In this document: positions 1 through 8,954 of the stretch, in pieces
Position numbering within the stretch: position 1 is the stretch's first letter
Layout: each line of letters starts with the position of its first letter
From: Duganella sp. sic0402
GTDB taxonomy: Bacteria > Pseudomonadota > Gammaproteobacteria > Burkholderiales > Burkholderiaceae_D
DNA: 64,000 nucleotides
Assembly: GCF_019219065.1 (NCBI RefSeq)
Contig: NZ_JAHUWK010000008.1
Coordinates: forward strand, 124,001-188,000
Direction: 5' to 3'
Notes under the pieces: model-generated
What the model saw: the letters and a program-made list of their open reading frames with translations, nothing else
Told to the model about the DNA's origin: nothing
Databases searched by the model: none
Program-made: the position numbers and the translations under genes

Positions 1-3000
1 GTTGGCGCGGCTGAAGCCCACGCCGGCGCCCAGCGTCAGGCGGTTGCTGAAGCGGTAGTCGCCACCGGTGCTGATGCCGTTGCTGGTGAAACGGAAGCCC
101 TGCTGTTCGCCACGCGCATTGCGTTGGCCGAAGTCGATCGCGCCATCGATCCACAGCGACCAGGCCTCGCGCGCTTCCGCCTGTCCCGGCAGGTCCGGCA
201 AGGCATTGCTGTCCTGCACCAGCACAGTCTTCTTGCGCTCAGCGGCGGCCGGCGCCTGCTGCTGGCTCCAGCCCACCTTGCGCAAACGCGCCTGCAACGG
301 CGATTCCGTCGACCGCAGGATGTCGCCGTCCTGCCACTGCGCCGCCTGCTGGCGCAGCGATGGCTGTGGCGGCGCCAGCGTCAGGCCGAAACTGGAACGC
401 GCCCAGCCGTCGCCATGCAGCCGCTCCAGGCGGCGGCCAAAGTTGCCCAACTGCGCCACCACAAAGCGGTTGGCAGCCTCGGTCTGCGCACTGGTCAGGG
501 CCTGGATCTGAGGATCGCTGGCCGCATCGGCACGCGCCGCCACGGTGAAGCTCACCAGCGCCACCGGCGATGTTCCCGCCGCATTGCTCAGTGTGTAGCC
601 GACCTTGGCCACGCCCGAGTAACCACGTGCCGCCGCGAAGCGCAGGCGATAGACGGGACTGGCGGCCGTGCCGGCATCGTCAATGGTCGCCGTGCCGGCA
701 TTCGCGGGACTGACACTGACCACCGCAGCGGCAGTGAATGGGCCATTGAGCGCCCCGGCCGTCAGGTCGACATCGCTACTGACGCCGGCATTGGTGCTGG
801 CGGCATGGGATGGCGCTGCCGGCACCGGTGCCCCGACCACCAGCACGAACTCCTGCGCCTTGGTAAACGGAGCGCCGGTGCCGGTGCTGCTGTCGGTGGC
901 CGAGGCGATGATGGTGAAGTTCCCGGACTGGGTCGGCGTGCCGGAAATCGTCACGCCGCTAGCGCTGGTGGCGCTCACCGTCAACCCAGCTGGCAAGCCG
1001 GTGATGGTCGCCACCGTGTAAGGCTCCGCACCGCCGCTCCAGCTGATCACCTGGCTATAGGGCTGGCCCTGCATCGCCGTCCATGGTGCCGACGATCCCA
1101 AGGCCAGTGCCGGCGCGGCAACCGTGATGTTGACCACCACCGTGGCGGAAACACCGCTGGCGTTGCTGGCCTGATAGCTGAATCCATCACTGCCGTTGTA
1201 CCCGCTGTTCGGCGTGTAGCGGATGGTGGTCCCGCTGGCGACCGCGTTGCCATGCGTGGCCGCAGCCACCACCGCGACCGAAGCTGCCGCGCCGCCGCTC
1301 AGGCTGAGCGGGATGGCGTTGGCCTGACTGCCATAAGCGACATTGGCGTGCGAGGCTGCCGCCACCGGCAAGCCGAGCGCCACGCTGCCGCTGTAGGTTT
1401 GCGTCGCACGGGCTGGCGTGGTCGCGCTGTCGGTCACGGTGACGCTAAAGCTGTAGGCACCGGCCGCGCCGGAGGTGCCCGATATCAACCCCGTTGCGGA
1501 CAAGCTCAGGCCTGCCGGCAGCGCGCCGCCAGTGACCGCATAGCGGTATGGCGCGCCGCCGCCGCTGGCGTTCAGTTGCTGGCTGTACGCCATGCCTTGC
1601 TGCGGCTGCGGCAGCGTGGCTGTGTTCAGGGTCAGCGCCGGGGACGCCGGCGCTGTCACTACCAGCGTATAAGTACGCAAGATCGAAAACGGTGCACCGC
1701 TGCCAGTCGAGCTGTCGGAGGCGCGAATGACTATGCTGAACGTGCCAGCCTGCGTTGGCGCGCCCGACAAGGTTGCTGTCGCCGCGTTGAAACTCAGCCC
1801 GGCCGGCAGCGTGCCAGTCTGCACATAAGTGTAAGGGCCGGTGCCGCCACTGGCCTGGAACCCTTGCGAGTAAGCGTCACCGGTCATGGCGCGCAGGCTG
1901 GTAGCTGCCGGTAGCAGCGCCAGCGTCGGTTGCGAAACGGTGATGTTCACCGTCACTGTCGCCGAGGTGCCGGCCAGATTGCTGGCGTTATAACTGAACG
2001 TGTCCGATCCCGCGTAGCCTGCTGTCGGTGTGTAGCTGATGCTGGCGCCGCTGGCCGTCGCCACGCCATGCGCGGCGTTGCCTACCACCGTCACCGCGCT
2101 GACCATCCCGCCGCTCAGCAACAGATTGATGCTGACAGCGTTGCTGCCGTACGCCACGGTGGCGCTGGAAGCCGTCGCCACCGGCGCGCCAGCGCCGACG
2201 GTGCCAGTGTATGTCTGCTGCACCGTAAACCGGGTGGCGGTCGAGCTATCGCTTGCCGTCACGGTAAAGCTGTAGGGGCCGGAAGCAGTTGGCGTACCCG
2301 CCAGCAAGCCGGCGCCCGACAGCGTCAGGCCGGACGGCGTGGCGCCGCTGGTCACCGCATAGGTATACGGCGCCATGCCACCGGCCGCCGTCAATTGCTG
2401 GCTGTAGGCGAGATTCAGCTGCGGCTGCGCCAGGGTGGTGGGCGCCAGTGTCAACGTCGGCGCCGACACCATGATGCTGACCGTCGCCCTGGCCGAGGTT
2501 CCAAACGCGTTGCTGGCGTTGTAAGTGAAGCTGTCGGCGCCCGCATAGCCCGCTGTCGGCGTATAGCTGATGGTAGTAGTGCCGCTGACGGAGGCAACGC
2601 CGTGTGCCGCGTTGCTAACCAAGCTCAGCGAAGTAGGCGTGCCGCCGCTCAGCACCAGGTTGATATTGTTGGCCGAACTGCCATATGCCACCGTGGTGCT
2701 GAACGCCGCCGCGACCGGTGCGCCCGCCCCCACCCTGCCGCTGTAGGTCTGCGACGCGGTAAAAGGCGTGGCAGTCGAACTATCGGTGGCGGTCACAGTA
2801 AAGCTGTACGGCCCGCTGGCGGTTGGCGTGCCGGATAACAGGCCGGCGCTACTTAAGCTCAGGCCGGCCGGCGTGGCGCCGCTGGTCACCGCGTAGGTGT
2901 AAGGCGCACTGCCGCCCGTGGTGCGCAGTTGCTGGCTATAGACGATATTGATCTCCGGCTGCGTCAGCGTGGCCGGCGTCAGCGCCAGGGCCGGCGCCGA

Positions 3001-6000
3001 TACAGTAATGGTGACCATGGCCGTGGCCGACGTGCCGAACGCATTGGTGGCGTTGTAGGAGAAAGTATCCTGTCCCGCATAGCCCGCCGTTGGTGTGTAG
3101 CTGATGCTGGTCCCGCTGGCCACCGCACTGCCGTGCGTAGCAGCCGATACCACCAGCAGCGAGGTCGGCATGCCGCCGCTCAGCGCCAGGTTGATCGTGT
3201 TGTTGGCGGTGCCGTAAGCCACTGTCGCGCTGGACGCCAGCGCCACCGGTGCGCCGGCGCCAACGGTGCCGGAATACATCTGCGATACCGTAAAGCGGGT
3301 GGCAGTCGAACTATCGGTGGCGGTCACGGTAAAGTTGTATGGTCCGCCGACGGTTGGCGTGCCCGCCAGCAAGCCGCTGGTCGACAGCGTCATGCCGGAT
3401 GGCACGGCGCCGCTGGCCACCGCATAGGTGTACGGTGCCATGCCGCCGGCCACCGTCAGTTGCTGGCTGAAGCTGACATTCGTTTGTGGCTGCAGCAATG
3501 TGACCGGGGTCAGCGTCAGCGTGGGCGCCGACACCGTGATAGTCACCGTCACCGTGGCCGAGGTGCCCGCCGCATTACTGGCGTTGTAGCTGAAGCTGTC
3601 GGCGCCGGCATAGCCGGTGGCCGGCGTGTAGCTGATGCTGGCGCCGCTGACGCTGGCCGTGCCGTGCGACGGCAGACCTACCACCGCCACTGCGGTAGGC
3701 GCGCCGCCGCTCAGCGACAGGCCGATGTTAGTGGCCGCGCTGCCATAGGCCACCGTTGCGCTGGACGCCGCCGCGACCGGCACGCCGACCGCCACCGAGC
3801 CATTGTAGGCCTGCTGCACGGTGAAGTGGCTGGCACTGGAATTATCGGTGGCGGTGACGCTGAAGCTGTACATCCCGGCCGTGGTCGGTGTGCCCGCCAG
3901 CAGACCGCCGGTCGACAGCGTCAGGCCGGCTGGCAAGGTGCCACTGGTGACCGCATAAGTGTAGGGCCCCATGCCGCCACTGGCGTTCAACTGCTGGCTG
4001 AAAGGCTGAGCCGTCTGCATGGCCGGCAAGCCCCCTGGCGCCAGGCTTAGTGTCGGCGGCGACACCATGATCGTCACCGTCACCGACGCCGAGGTACCGA
4101 CCGCATTGCTGGCGTTATAGGTGAAGCTGTCGGCGCCGGCATAGCCAGCGGTTGGCGTATAGCTGATGCTGGTGCCGCTGGCGCTGGCCGTGCCGTGCAC
4201 AGGCGCCCCCGTCACCGCCACCGAAGTTGGCGTGCCGCCGCTTACCGACAGGCTGAGCACATTCGCCGTATTGCCATAAGGCACAATTGCGCTGGACGCT
4301 ACCGCCACTGGCGCACCCGCGCCCACCGTACCGCTGTAGGCCTGCACCACGCTGAAGCCGGGACTGCTGGAACTATCCGTGGCGGTGATGGAGAAGCTGT
4401 ACGGGCCGGCATTCACCGGAGTGCCGCTCAGCACACCGGTGGTCGGCGCCAGTGACAAGCCCTGCGGCAAGCTGCCGACGCTAACGGCATAGCTGTATGG
4501 GGCAATCCCGCCGCCGCCGGTGAGCTGGGCACTGTAGCCGACGCCGCGCTCCGGCGGTGTCAGCGTCGAAGGACTCAGGGTCAGGCTTGGCGCCGCCATA
4601 TTCAGTGTGTAATTACGCAACACACTAAACGGCCCGGTGCCGGTCGAGGTGTCAGTAGCGGTCACCGTGATCGGGAAGCTGCCAGCCTGGGTTGGCGTAC
4701 CCGATAGGATGCCGGAGCTGCTATTGAAGGCCAGGCCGGTGGGCAAAGCACCGGTCAGTGCATAGCTGAAGCTGGCGCTGCCGCCGCTGGCCACAAAAGC
4801 CTGCGTGTAAGCGCCGGCGGCAGCGCCATTCAGCGTACTGCCGGCCGGTGTCATCGACAGCGACGGCGCCGAGACAGTGATGCTGATGGTCGCAGCGGCG
4901 GAAGTGCCGCCGGCATTGGTGCCGGTATAGGTAAACGCATCGGGTCCGGCATAGCCTGGCGTCGGCGTATAGCTGATCGCCGTGCCATTGACCACCGCAG
5001 TGCCGTGCGCCGGGCCGCCGGCCAGCGCCACCGAGTCCGGCGTGCCGCCACCGCCGGCATTCAGCACCAGTGGCATCGCATTGTTGCTGCTGCTGTAAGC
5101 CACGGTGCTGCTGGCCGGTCCCACCACCGGGGGCGGCGGCAGCGGATCGATGGTGATGCTGAAGCTCCTGGCGCCGCTGTACGGACCGGCGCCGCCGGTG
5201 CTGTCGGTGGCCTTCAGCGACAAGGTCCAAGTGCCGGCGGTGGTTGGCGTACCGGACAGCAAACCGCCCGACGAGATTGACAGTCCCGGCGGAAAAGTGC
5301 CCGAGTTATAGGCATAGGTGTACGGCGCCGTGCCGCCGCTGGCAGCCAGCTGCTGGCTGTAGGACTTGCTGACCATGCCGTTCGGCATGGCGGCGTTGCT
5401 TACGCTGACGGTCGGCATCGCGATCTGCATCGCATACGCCTTGAACGTGACGTAGTTGGGTGCTGACGAGTCCGTCACCTTGACGATAAAGTTGAAGGTG
5501 CCGGTGGCGCTGGACGTGCCCGAGATCGTGCCGCTCGTGGAAAGACTGAGTCCCGCCGGCAGCGTGCCTGACGAGAGCGCATAGCTGTATGACGGCATGC
5601 CGCCACTGGCACTCAGCGTCTGGCTAAAGGGCACCCCCAGTTGCGGATTGTTCACGCTCACCGGCGACACCGTCACCGGCGTGCTCGGCGGAACAATGGT
5701 GACATTGACCGTAAACGCCAGCGCGCTTTCGTCCTTCAGGATGAAACTGTCGCTGGTGGCGCCATCGCCGCTGTTCACATAGGTAATCGTCGTATTGCCG
5801 TTGCCGACGGCCGGATCCAAGCCAGACACACTGCCATGTGACGGTAGCTGGACAATCCCAGTGGTCCCGAACCGGCTACAGAAGGCAATGCTGAACGAGC
5901 CCGAATTGCCGGAATCAACCGTCAGCGTCTGCGTCGGACAGGCGGACTGCGCCTGCGCCAAGGTCGGCAACATCAGCAAACATAGGCAGGCGTAGGCTTG

Positions 6001-6024
6001 CAAGAGGTATCTCAGATGAAACAT
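1..6024 (-). CDS. Giant Ig/cadherin-repeat autotransporter, 3' end cut by window edge
   Basis: Reading on the minus strand from the ATG at 6024, the frame stays open to the window edge (2008 codons, no stop). It opens with a signal peptide (MFHLRYLL, hydrophobic core, then LAQAQS) of about 26 residues. The passenger (about residues 27-1820) alternates He_PIG-type Ig domains (motifs such as GGxxPYTYAVTSG, LPAGLSLS, GLLSGTPT, YSFTVTATDSST) with cadherin-like modules (SYTPTAGYAGxDSF). From about residue 1830 a linker (AQTEAANRFVVAQLGNFGRR) leads into the start of an autotransporter beta-barrel (AWSLWIDGAIDFG, GFRFTSNGISTGGDYRFS). It is therefore probably a type V secreted, surface-anchored adhesin or matrix protein. 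A weak Shine-Dalgarno (AGGGAT) precedes the start. Plus-strand ORFs here are antisense shadows. The exact ligand is unknown. Confidence 0.88.
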   Translation of the reverse strand, partial: MFHLRYLLQAYACLCLLMLPTLAQAQSACPTQTLTVDSGNSGSFSIAFCSRFGTTGIVQLPSHGSVSGLDPAVGNGNTTITYVNSGDGATSDSFILKDESALAFTVNVTIVPPSTPVTVSPVSVNNPQLGVPFSQTLSASGGMPSYSYALSSGTLPAGLSLSTSGTISGTSSATGTFNFIVKVTDSSAPNYVTFKAYAMQIAMPTVSVSNAAMPNGMVSKSYSQQLAASGGTAPYTYAYNSGTFPPGLSISSGGLLSGTPTTAGTWTLSLKATDSTGGAGPYSGARSFSITIDPLPPPPVVGPASSTVAYSSSNNAMPLVLNAGGGGTPDSVALAGGPAHGTAVVNGTAISYTPTPGYAGPDAFTYTGTNAGGTSAAATISITVSAPSLSMTPAGSTLNGAAAGAYTQAFVASGGSASFSYALTGALPTGLAFNSSSGILSGTPTQAGSFPITVTATDTSTGTGPFSVLRNYTLNMAAPSLTLSPSTLTPPERGVGYSAQLTGGGGIAPYSYAVSVGSLPQGLSLAPTTGVLSGTPVNAGPYSFSITATDSSSSPGFSVVQAYSGTVGAGAPVAVASSAIVPYGNTANVLSLSVSGGTPTSVAVTGAPVHGTASASGTSISYTPTAGYAGADSFTYNASNAVGTSASVTVTIMVSPPTLSLAPGGLPAMQTAQPFSQQLNASGGMGPYTYAVTSGTLPAGLTLSTGGLLAGTPTTAGMYSFSVTATDNSSASHFTVQQAYNGSVAVGVPVAAASSATVAYGSAATNIGLSLSGGAPTAVAVVGLPSHGTASVSGASISYTPATGYAGADSFSYNASNAAGTSATVTVTITVSAPTLTLTPVTLLQPQTNVSFSQQLTVAGGMAPYTYAVASGAVPSGMTLSTSGLLAGTPTVGGPYNFTVTATDSSTATRFTVSQMYSGTVGAGAPVALASSATVAYGTANNTINLALSGGMPTSLLVVSAATHGSAVASGTSISYTPTAGYAGQDTFSYNATNAFGTSATAMVTITVSAPALALTPATLTQPEINIVYSQQLRTTGGSAPYTYAVTSGATPAGLSLSSAGLLSGTPTASGPYSFTVTATDSSTATPFTASQTYSGRVGAGAPVAAAFSTTVAYGSSANNINLVLSGGTPTSLSLVSNAAHGVASVSGTTTISYTPTAGYAGADSFTYNASNAFGTSARATVSIMVSAPTLTLAPTTLAQPQLNLAYSQQLTAAGGMAPYTYAVTSGATPSGLTLSGAGLLAGTPTASGPYSFTVTASDSSTATRFTVQQTYTGTVGAGAPVATASSATVAYGSNAVSINLLLSGGMVSAVTVVGNAAHGVATASGASISYTPTAGYAGSDTFSYNASNLAGTSATVTVNITVSQPTLALLPAATSLRAMTGDAYSQGFQASGGTGPYTYVQTGTLPAGLSFNAATATLSGAPTQAGTFSIVIRASDSSTGSGAPFSILRTYTLVVTAPASPALTLNTATLPQPQQGMAYSQQLNASGGGAPYRYAVTGGALPAGLSLSATGLISGTSGAAGAYSFSVTVTDSATTPARATQTYSGSVALGLPVAAASHANVAYGSQANAIPLSLSGGAAASVAVVAAATHGNAVASGTTIRYTPNSGYNGSDGFSYQASNASGVSATVVVNITVAAPALALGSSAPWTAMQGQPYSQVISWSGGAEPYTVATITGLPAGLTVSATSASGVTISGTPTQSGNFTIIASATDSSTGTGAPFTKAQEFVLVVGAPVPAAPSHAASTNAGVSSDVDLTAGALNGPFTAAAVVSVSPANAGTATIDDAGTAASPVYRLRFAAARGYSGVAKVGYTLSNAAGTSPVALVSFTVAARADAASDPQIQALTSAQTEAANRFVVAQLGNFGRRLERLHGDGWARSSFGLTLAPPQPSLRQQAAQWQDGDILRSTESPLQARLRKVGWSQQQAPAAAERKKTVLVQDSNALPDLPGQAEAREAWSLWIDGAIDFGQRNARGEQQGFRFTSNGISTGGDYRFSNRLTLGAGVGFSRAN
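1950..4610 (-). repeat. Tandem 531-bp coding repeats inside the autotransporter
   Basis: The plus-strand motif tagctga of the cadherin-like module recurs at 2033, 2564, 3098, 3629 and 4160, a spacing of 531, 534, 531 and 531 bases (177-178 residues). A second anchor (ggc/agtcgaactatc-like) recurs at about 2236, 2770, 3301, 3832 and 4363. Each unit is one cadherin-like plus one He_PIG-like domain. Flanking modules at 1217 (tagcgga) and 4970 lie 816 and 810 bases away because an extra Ig domain is inserted on each side. Long stretches match at the nucleotide level, which suggests fairly recent duplication or gene conversion. Confidence 0.85.
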
Positions 6025-6185
6025 GGCTGATCCCTGGTGATTATTTTTTAAGCAAAATTTCCCGCGATTTTAGAAGTGCAAATCGGCAGGAATAGTCATT
6101 CCGTCTCACTTTTCAGAAAAAAGCGGAGAATTCGCAAAAAAACTTATTCACCTTAATCAAAAAATCCACACCATAATTATTTGGC

Positions 6186-6214
6186 TTGACGCAGTAAAAC
6201 CAAACAAATATTCT
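6186..6214 (+). promoter_or_regulatory. Sigma70-type promoter of the tail-collar operon
   Basis: TTGACG (6186-6191) and TATTCT (6209-6214) are separated by exactly 17 bases in an AT-rich divergent intergenic region (6025-6238). The predicted start is about 6221. An AAGGAG Shine-Dalgarno lies at 6226-6231, 7 bases before the TTG start at 6239, so the 5' leader would be very short. Confidence 0.6.
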
Positions 6215-6238
6215 GCGCCTACATCAAGGAGAACAGAA

Positions 6239-6784
6239 TTGGATACCCCTTATCTTGGCCAGGTCATCATGACCGCCTTCGGCTTCACGCCGAGGGACTA
6301 CGTGCAATGCAATGGTCAGCTGCTGCAGATCCGCCAGTACGAAGATCTGCATCGCCTGCTGGGCACGCGCTATGGCGGCGATGGCAAAACCACGTTTGGC
6401 GTACCCGACCTGCGCGGTGCAACGCCGGTCGGCGCCGGCGCCTCGGCTGATCCGGACTGGAACACCGCGCCGTATGCCGCGAACCAGCGCGCCGGGGCTG
6501 AAGCGGTGATGTTGCAACCCTCGCAGGTGCTTGGGCATCAACACGCCACGCCAGTCGCCAGCACCAGCCTGGGCACGCTGCGTAATCCGAATGGCGCATT
6601 GCTGGCGAAAAGTAATGGCGGCACGGCCGGTGCCCAGCTATATGCCGAGCCTGGCGCACCAACCGTCGAGCTGGCCGCCGAGACGGTGTCGACCAGCGGC
6701 AATCCCGGCCATCCGAACATGCAACCCTTCCTGGTGGTCAGCTTCTGTATCGCCACCAAGGGCGCCTTCCCGCCGCCACGTTGA
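6239..6784 (+). CDS. Tail-collar domain protein (MdpB-like), copy 1
   Basis: 181 residues, starting at a TTG codon preceded by AAGGAG at 6226-6231. The N-terminal half is a phage tail-collar domain: YLGQVIMTAFGFTPRDYVQCNG, then LLGTRYGGDGKTTFGVPDLRG. The C-terminal half has a loop region and ends with a conserved PFLVVSFCIATKG-like strand. Proteins of this size are annotated as tail collar or microcystin-dependent protein homologues; their cellular role is poorly known. It is the first of three paralogues in tandem and is divergent from the giant autotransporter. No capsid, portal or tail assembly gene is nearby, so a resident prophage is not supported. A surface or extracellular fibre role is inference. 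Confidence 0.8.
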   Translation: MDTPYLGQVIMTAFGFTPRDYVQCNGQLLQIRQYEDLHRLLGTRYGGDGKTTFGVPDLRGATPVGAGASADPDWNTAPYAANQRAGAEAVMLQPSQVLGHQHATPVASTSLGTLRNPNGALLAKSNGGTAGAQLYAEPGAPTVELAAETVSTSGNPGHPNMQPFLVVSFCIATKGAFPPPR

Positions 6785-6807
6785 CTTAACCTGACAGGAA
6801 ATCCACG

Positions 6808-7365
6808 ATGTATACTCCGATGATCGGGCAAATCCGCATGTTTGCCTTCAGCCGCGTACCGCACGGCTGGCTGGCCTGCGACGGCAGCTTGCACCAGATC
6901 GGGCATTACCCCGATCTATTCATGCTGCTTGGCACCGCCTATGGCGGCGATGGCGGCGAGACCTTTGGCGTGCCCGACCTGCGCGGCCGCTTGCCGATTC
7001 ACCAGGGCACGCAGCCAGCCAGCGGCGCCAGCCAGCGCACTGTGGCGCAGGCTGGCGGCAGCGAGCAGGTGGCGCTGGAAGTACGCCATCTGCCGCCGCA
7101 CAGCCATCCCTACCTGGTCAGCACCGCGCTGGCCACCTCCGACGATCCGACCGGCCGGCTGCTGGCCGCCCCCAGCGGCAACGACGGCATGTATCTGGCG
7201 CCGGACGCGGTCGATCTGAACGCCCGCTACACGCTGTCGGCCGCTTCGGTTGCGGCGCTGTCGACCCGCAGCATCGGCGCACTGCACGACAACCTGATGC
7301 CGACGCTGACGGCGTCGTATTGCATCGCCGCGCGCGGCGACGTGCCGCCGCGCGCCGCCCTTTAA
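6808..7365 (+). CDS. Tail-collar domain protein (MdpB-like), copy 2
   Basis: 185 residues, ATG at 6808, 23 bases after copy 1, with a weak CAGGAA ribosome site. It has the same architecture: an N-terminal collar (MIGQIRMFAFSRVPHGWLAC, LLGTAYGGDGGETF, VPDLRGRLPIHQG), a histidine-containing segment (LPPHSHPYLV) and a C-terminal MPTLTASYCIAARG strand. It clearly diverges from copies 1 and 3 in the second half. The short gaps suggest one transcript for all three genes. The function is not established. A structural, trimeric fibre-tip-like fold is expected from the family, but whether it is secreted cannot be seen; there is no signal peptide. Confidence 0.8.
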   Translation: MYTPMIGQIRMFAFSRVPHGWLACDGSLHQIGHYPDLFMLLGTAYGGDGGETFGVPDLRGRLPIHQGTQPASGASQRTVAQAGGSEQVALEVRHLPPHSHPYLVSTALATSDDPTGRLLAAPSGNDGMYLAPDAVDLNARYTLSAASVAALSTRSIGALHDNLMPTLTASYCIAARGDVPPRAAL

Positions 7366-7372
7366 GGAGTTC

Positions 7373-7909
7373 ATGATGTTGGATGCCTATATCGGAGAAA
7401 TCCAGATTTTCAGTTTCGGCTACGCGCCGCTCGACTGGGCTTTGTGCGACGGCGCCGAAGTCCGCATCAAGGACCATCCCGGCTTGTACGCGCTGATCGG
7501 CAATACCTATGGCGGCAATGGGGTCGACAAGTTCCGTCTGCCCAATCTGGCTGGCCGCGCGGTGTGCGGCCATGGCACCGGTCCGCAACTGACGCCCCGC
7601 AAGCTGGGTGAGCGCTTTGGCGCCAACAGCGTCACCCTGGATCAGACCCAGTTGCCGGACCACGCTCACGGCATCAGTTTTTTCGCGCCGAAGCCGCGCG
7701 CAGCCAAGAGCAACCTGCCGGCCAGCGGCTATTATCTGGGCGTGCCGGATAACGCGCTGATTTTCGCCCCCGCTACCGGCACAACCCCAGTCAAGATGGC
7801 GCCGAACGCCGCCGCCTCCAACGGCGGCGAGCCCCACGAAAACCGCCAGCCGCTACTCGCCTTGCACTTCTACATCGCGCTGCGCGGCCAGACGCCGCAG
7901 TTCAGCTAG
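7373..7909 (+). CDS. Tail-collar domain protein (MdpB-like), copy 3
   Basis: 178 residues from the ATG at 7373, or 177 from the ATG at 7376. The AAGGAG at 7364-7369 is only 3 bases from 7373 but 6 bases from 7376, so the second ATG is the more natural start. It carries the collar motifs YIGEIQIFSFGYAPLDWALCDG and YGGNGVDKFRLPNLAGR, then LPDHAHGISF and a terminal LLALHFYIALRG strand. The Shine-Dalgarno overlaps the stop codon of copy 2 (7363-7365), which points to translational coupling. Its 3' end overlaps the convergent AraC gene by 8 bases. Confidence 0.8.
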   Translation: MMLDAYIGEIQIFSFGYAPLDWALCDGAEVRIKDHPGLYALIGNTYGGNGVDKFRLPNLAGRAVCGHGTGPQLTPRKLGERFGANSVTLDQTQLPDHAHGISFFAPKPRAAKSNLPASGYYLGVPDNALIFAPATGTTPVKMAPNAAASNGGEPHENRQPLLALHFYIALRGQTPQFS

Positions 7910-8954
7910 CGCGCAGCAGCGCCTGCGCACGGAAGTCCTGCGGCGTCACGCCGTAGCAGCGGCGGAAGGCGCGGATAAAATCGGAAGCGCTGCTGAAACA
8001 CAGGCTGTAGGCAATCTCTGTCACGCTCACTTTGGGCGTGCGCACCAGCTCGCTGGCGGCCTCGCGCAGCCGGCAATGGCGGATATAGGCGCCCAATCCT
8101 CCTTCATGCTCGAACATGCGGTACAGCGTCGGCCGGGCGATCGAAAAGTAGCCAAGCACACCTTCGGGCGACAGCGTTTCCTCGCTCAGATTGGCCTGGA
8201 TATAGCGCTGCACCTGATTGAAGCGCAGCGCATTGGCGGCTGCGCGCGCGCCCCCCTCCAGCCGCGCCTGTTTGCCAAAAGCCGCGATGATCAATTGTGC
8301 GCAAGCGCGTATCGTCTGCGCCGCCTGGTCATCACTCAGCACCGGTAGCTGGCGGCACAACACAATCAGCTGGTCGAGGATCAGGCGGGTCAGCGGCGTG
8401 GTGTAACTGAGCACGCGGCCATGTATGGCCGCTGCGTCGGCGATGTGCGCCTCCACCAGCGCGCGCGGCACGAAAAAAGCCAGTACCCGCGCGCGGCTGG
8501 GGCGCACCATCTGCATCGGCTGGCCCATGTCCAGCGCCAGGATGCCGGGTACGAACTGCTCGGCCTTGCGCTGTTGCGGACCGGTCACGGTTTCAATCAC
8601 GCCTTCCACCGCCACATGAAACACAAAGTCCCGCACGGCATCGCGCGAGAGGTGCGCATTGTTGCGGCGCTGGCAGAAGGCATCGGTGCGGCTGTCGAGG
8701 AACACCATGTCTTTCTGCACATAGGTGTCCATCTCACTGAAGAAACCGCTGTCGCGCTGGCCACGGCTGACCGGCATCTCAAGGATGCGGCTGAGATAAT
8801 CGCTCCAGGCCGGCGCCTGCAAGTCGCGCCGCTCGCCGGCCACGCTGAAGTGCTGGCGCAGCAGGCAAGGCGCGCCACCGCCGTCCGGCATGGCGTAGCG
8901 CTGCTCGCGCGCGGCGATGCGCTGCGCCATCGCCGCAGTATAGCCCTTAGCCAT
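7902..8954 (-). CDS. AraC-family transcriptional regulator
   Basis: 350 residues. The C-terminal part (about 250-345) is an AraC-type double helix-turn-helix: the second HTH shows VTEIAYSLCFSSASDFIRAF followed by the typical RRCYGVTPQDFR signature. The N-terminal part resembles the AraC-binding-like sensor domain of NphR/FeaR-type regulators. The ATG at 8954 overlaps the end of the upstream small membrane protein gene (stop at 8947-8949), so the two are probably co-translated. The gene is last in an hldE2/membrane protein/araC operon and converges on the tail-collar operon. The effector and targets are not visible. Confidence 0.85.
   Translation of the reverse strand: MAKGYTAAMAQRIAAREQRYAMPDGGGAPCLLRQHFSVAGERRDLQAPAWSDYLSRILEMPVSRGQRDSGFFSEMDTYVQKDMVFLDSRTDAFCQRRNNAHLSRDAVRDFVFHVAVEGVIETVTGPQQRKAEQFVPGILALDMGQPMQMVRPSRARVLAFFVPRALVEAHIADAAAIHGRVLSYTTPLTRLILDQLIVLCRQLPVLSDDQAAQTIRACAQLIIAAFGKQARLEGGARAAANALRFNQVQRYIQANLSEETLSPEGVLGYFSIARPTLYRMFEHEGGLGAYIRHCRLREAASELVRTPKVSVTEIAYSLCFSSASDFIRAFRRCYGVTPQDFRAQALLRAS

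Noticed and set aside
124..1914. 596-residue plus-strand open frame and its plus-strand neighbours up to 5995
   Set aside because: They are Arg/Ala/His-rich low-complexity antisense frames of the giant minus-strand gene, whose frame has a signal peptide, Ig repeats and a beta-barrel.
1950..4610. CRISPR array
   Set aside because: The 531-bp units are long, in frame and encode protein domains, without short repeats and unique spacers.
6239..7909. Prophage remnant
   Set aside because: Only collar-domain genes are present, with no integrase, capsid, terminase, lysis or attachment-site repeat around them.
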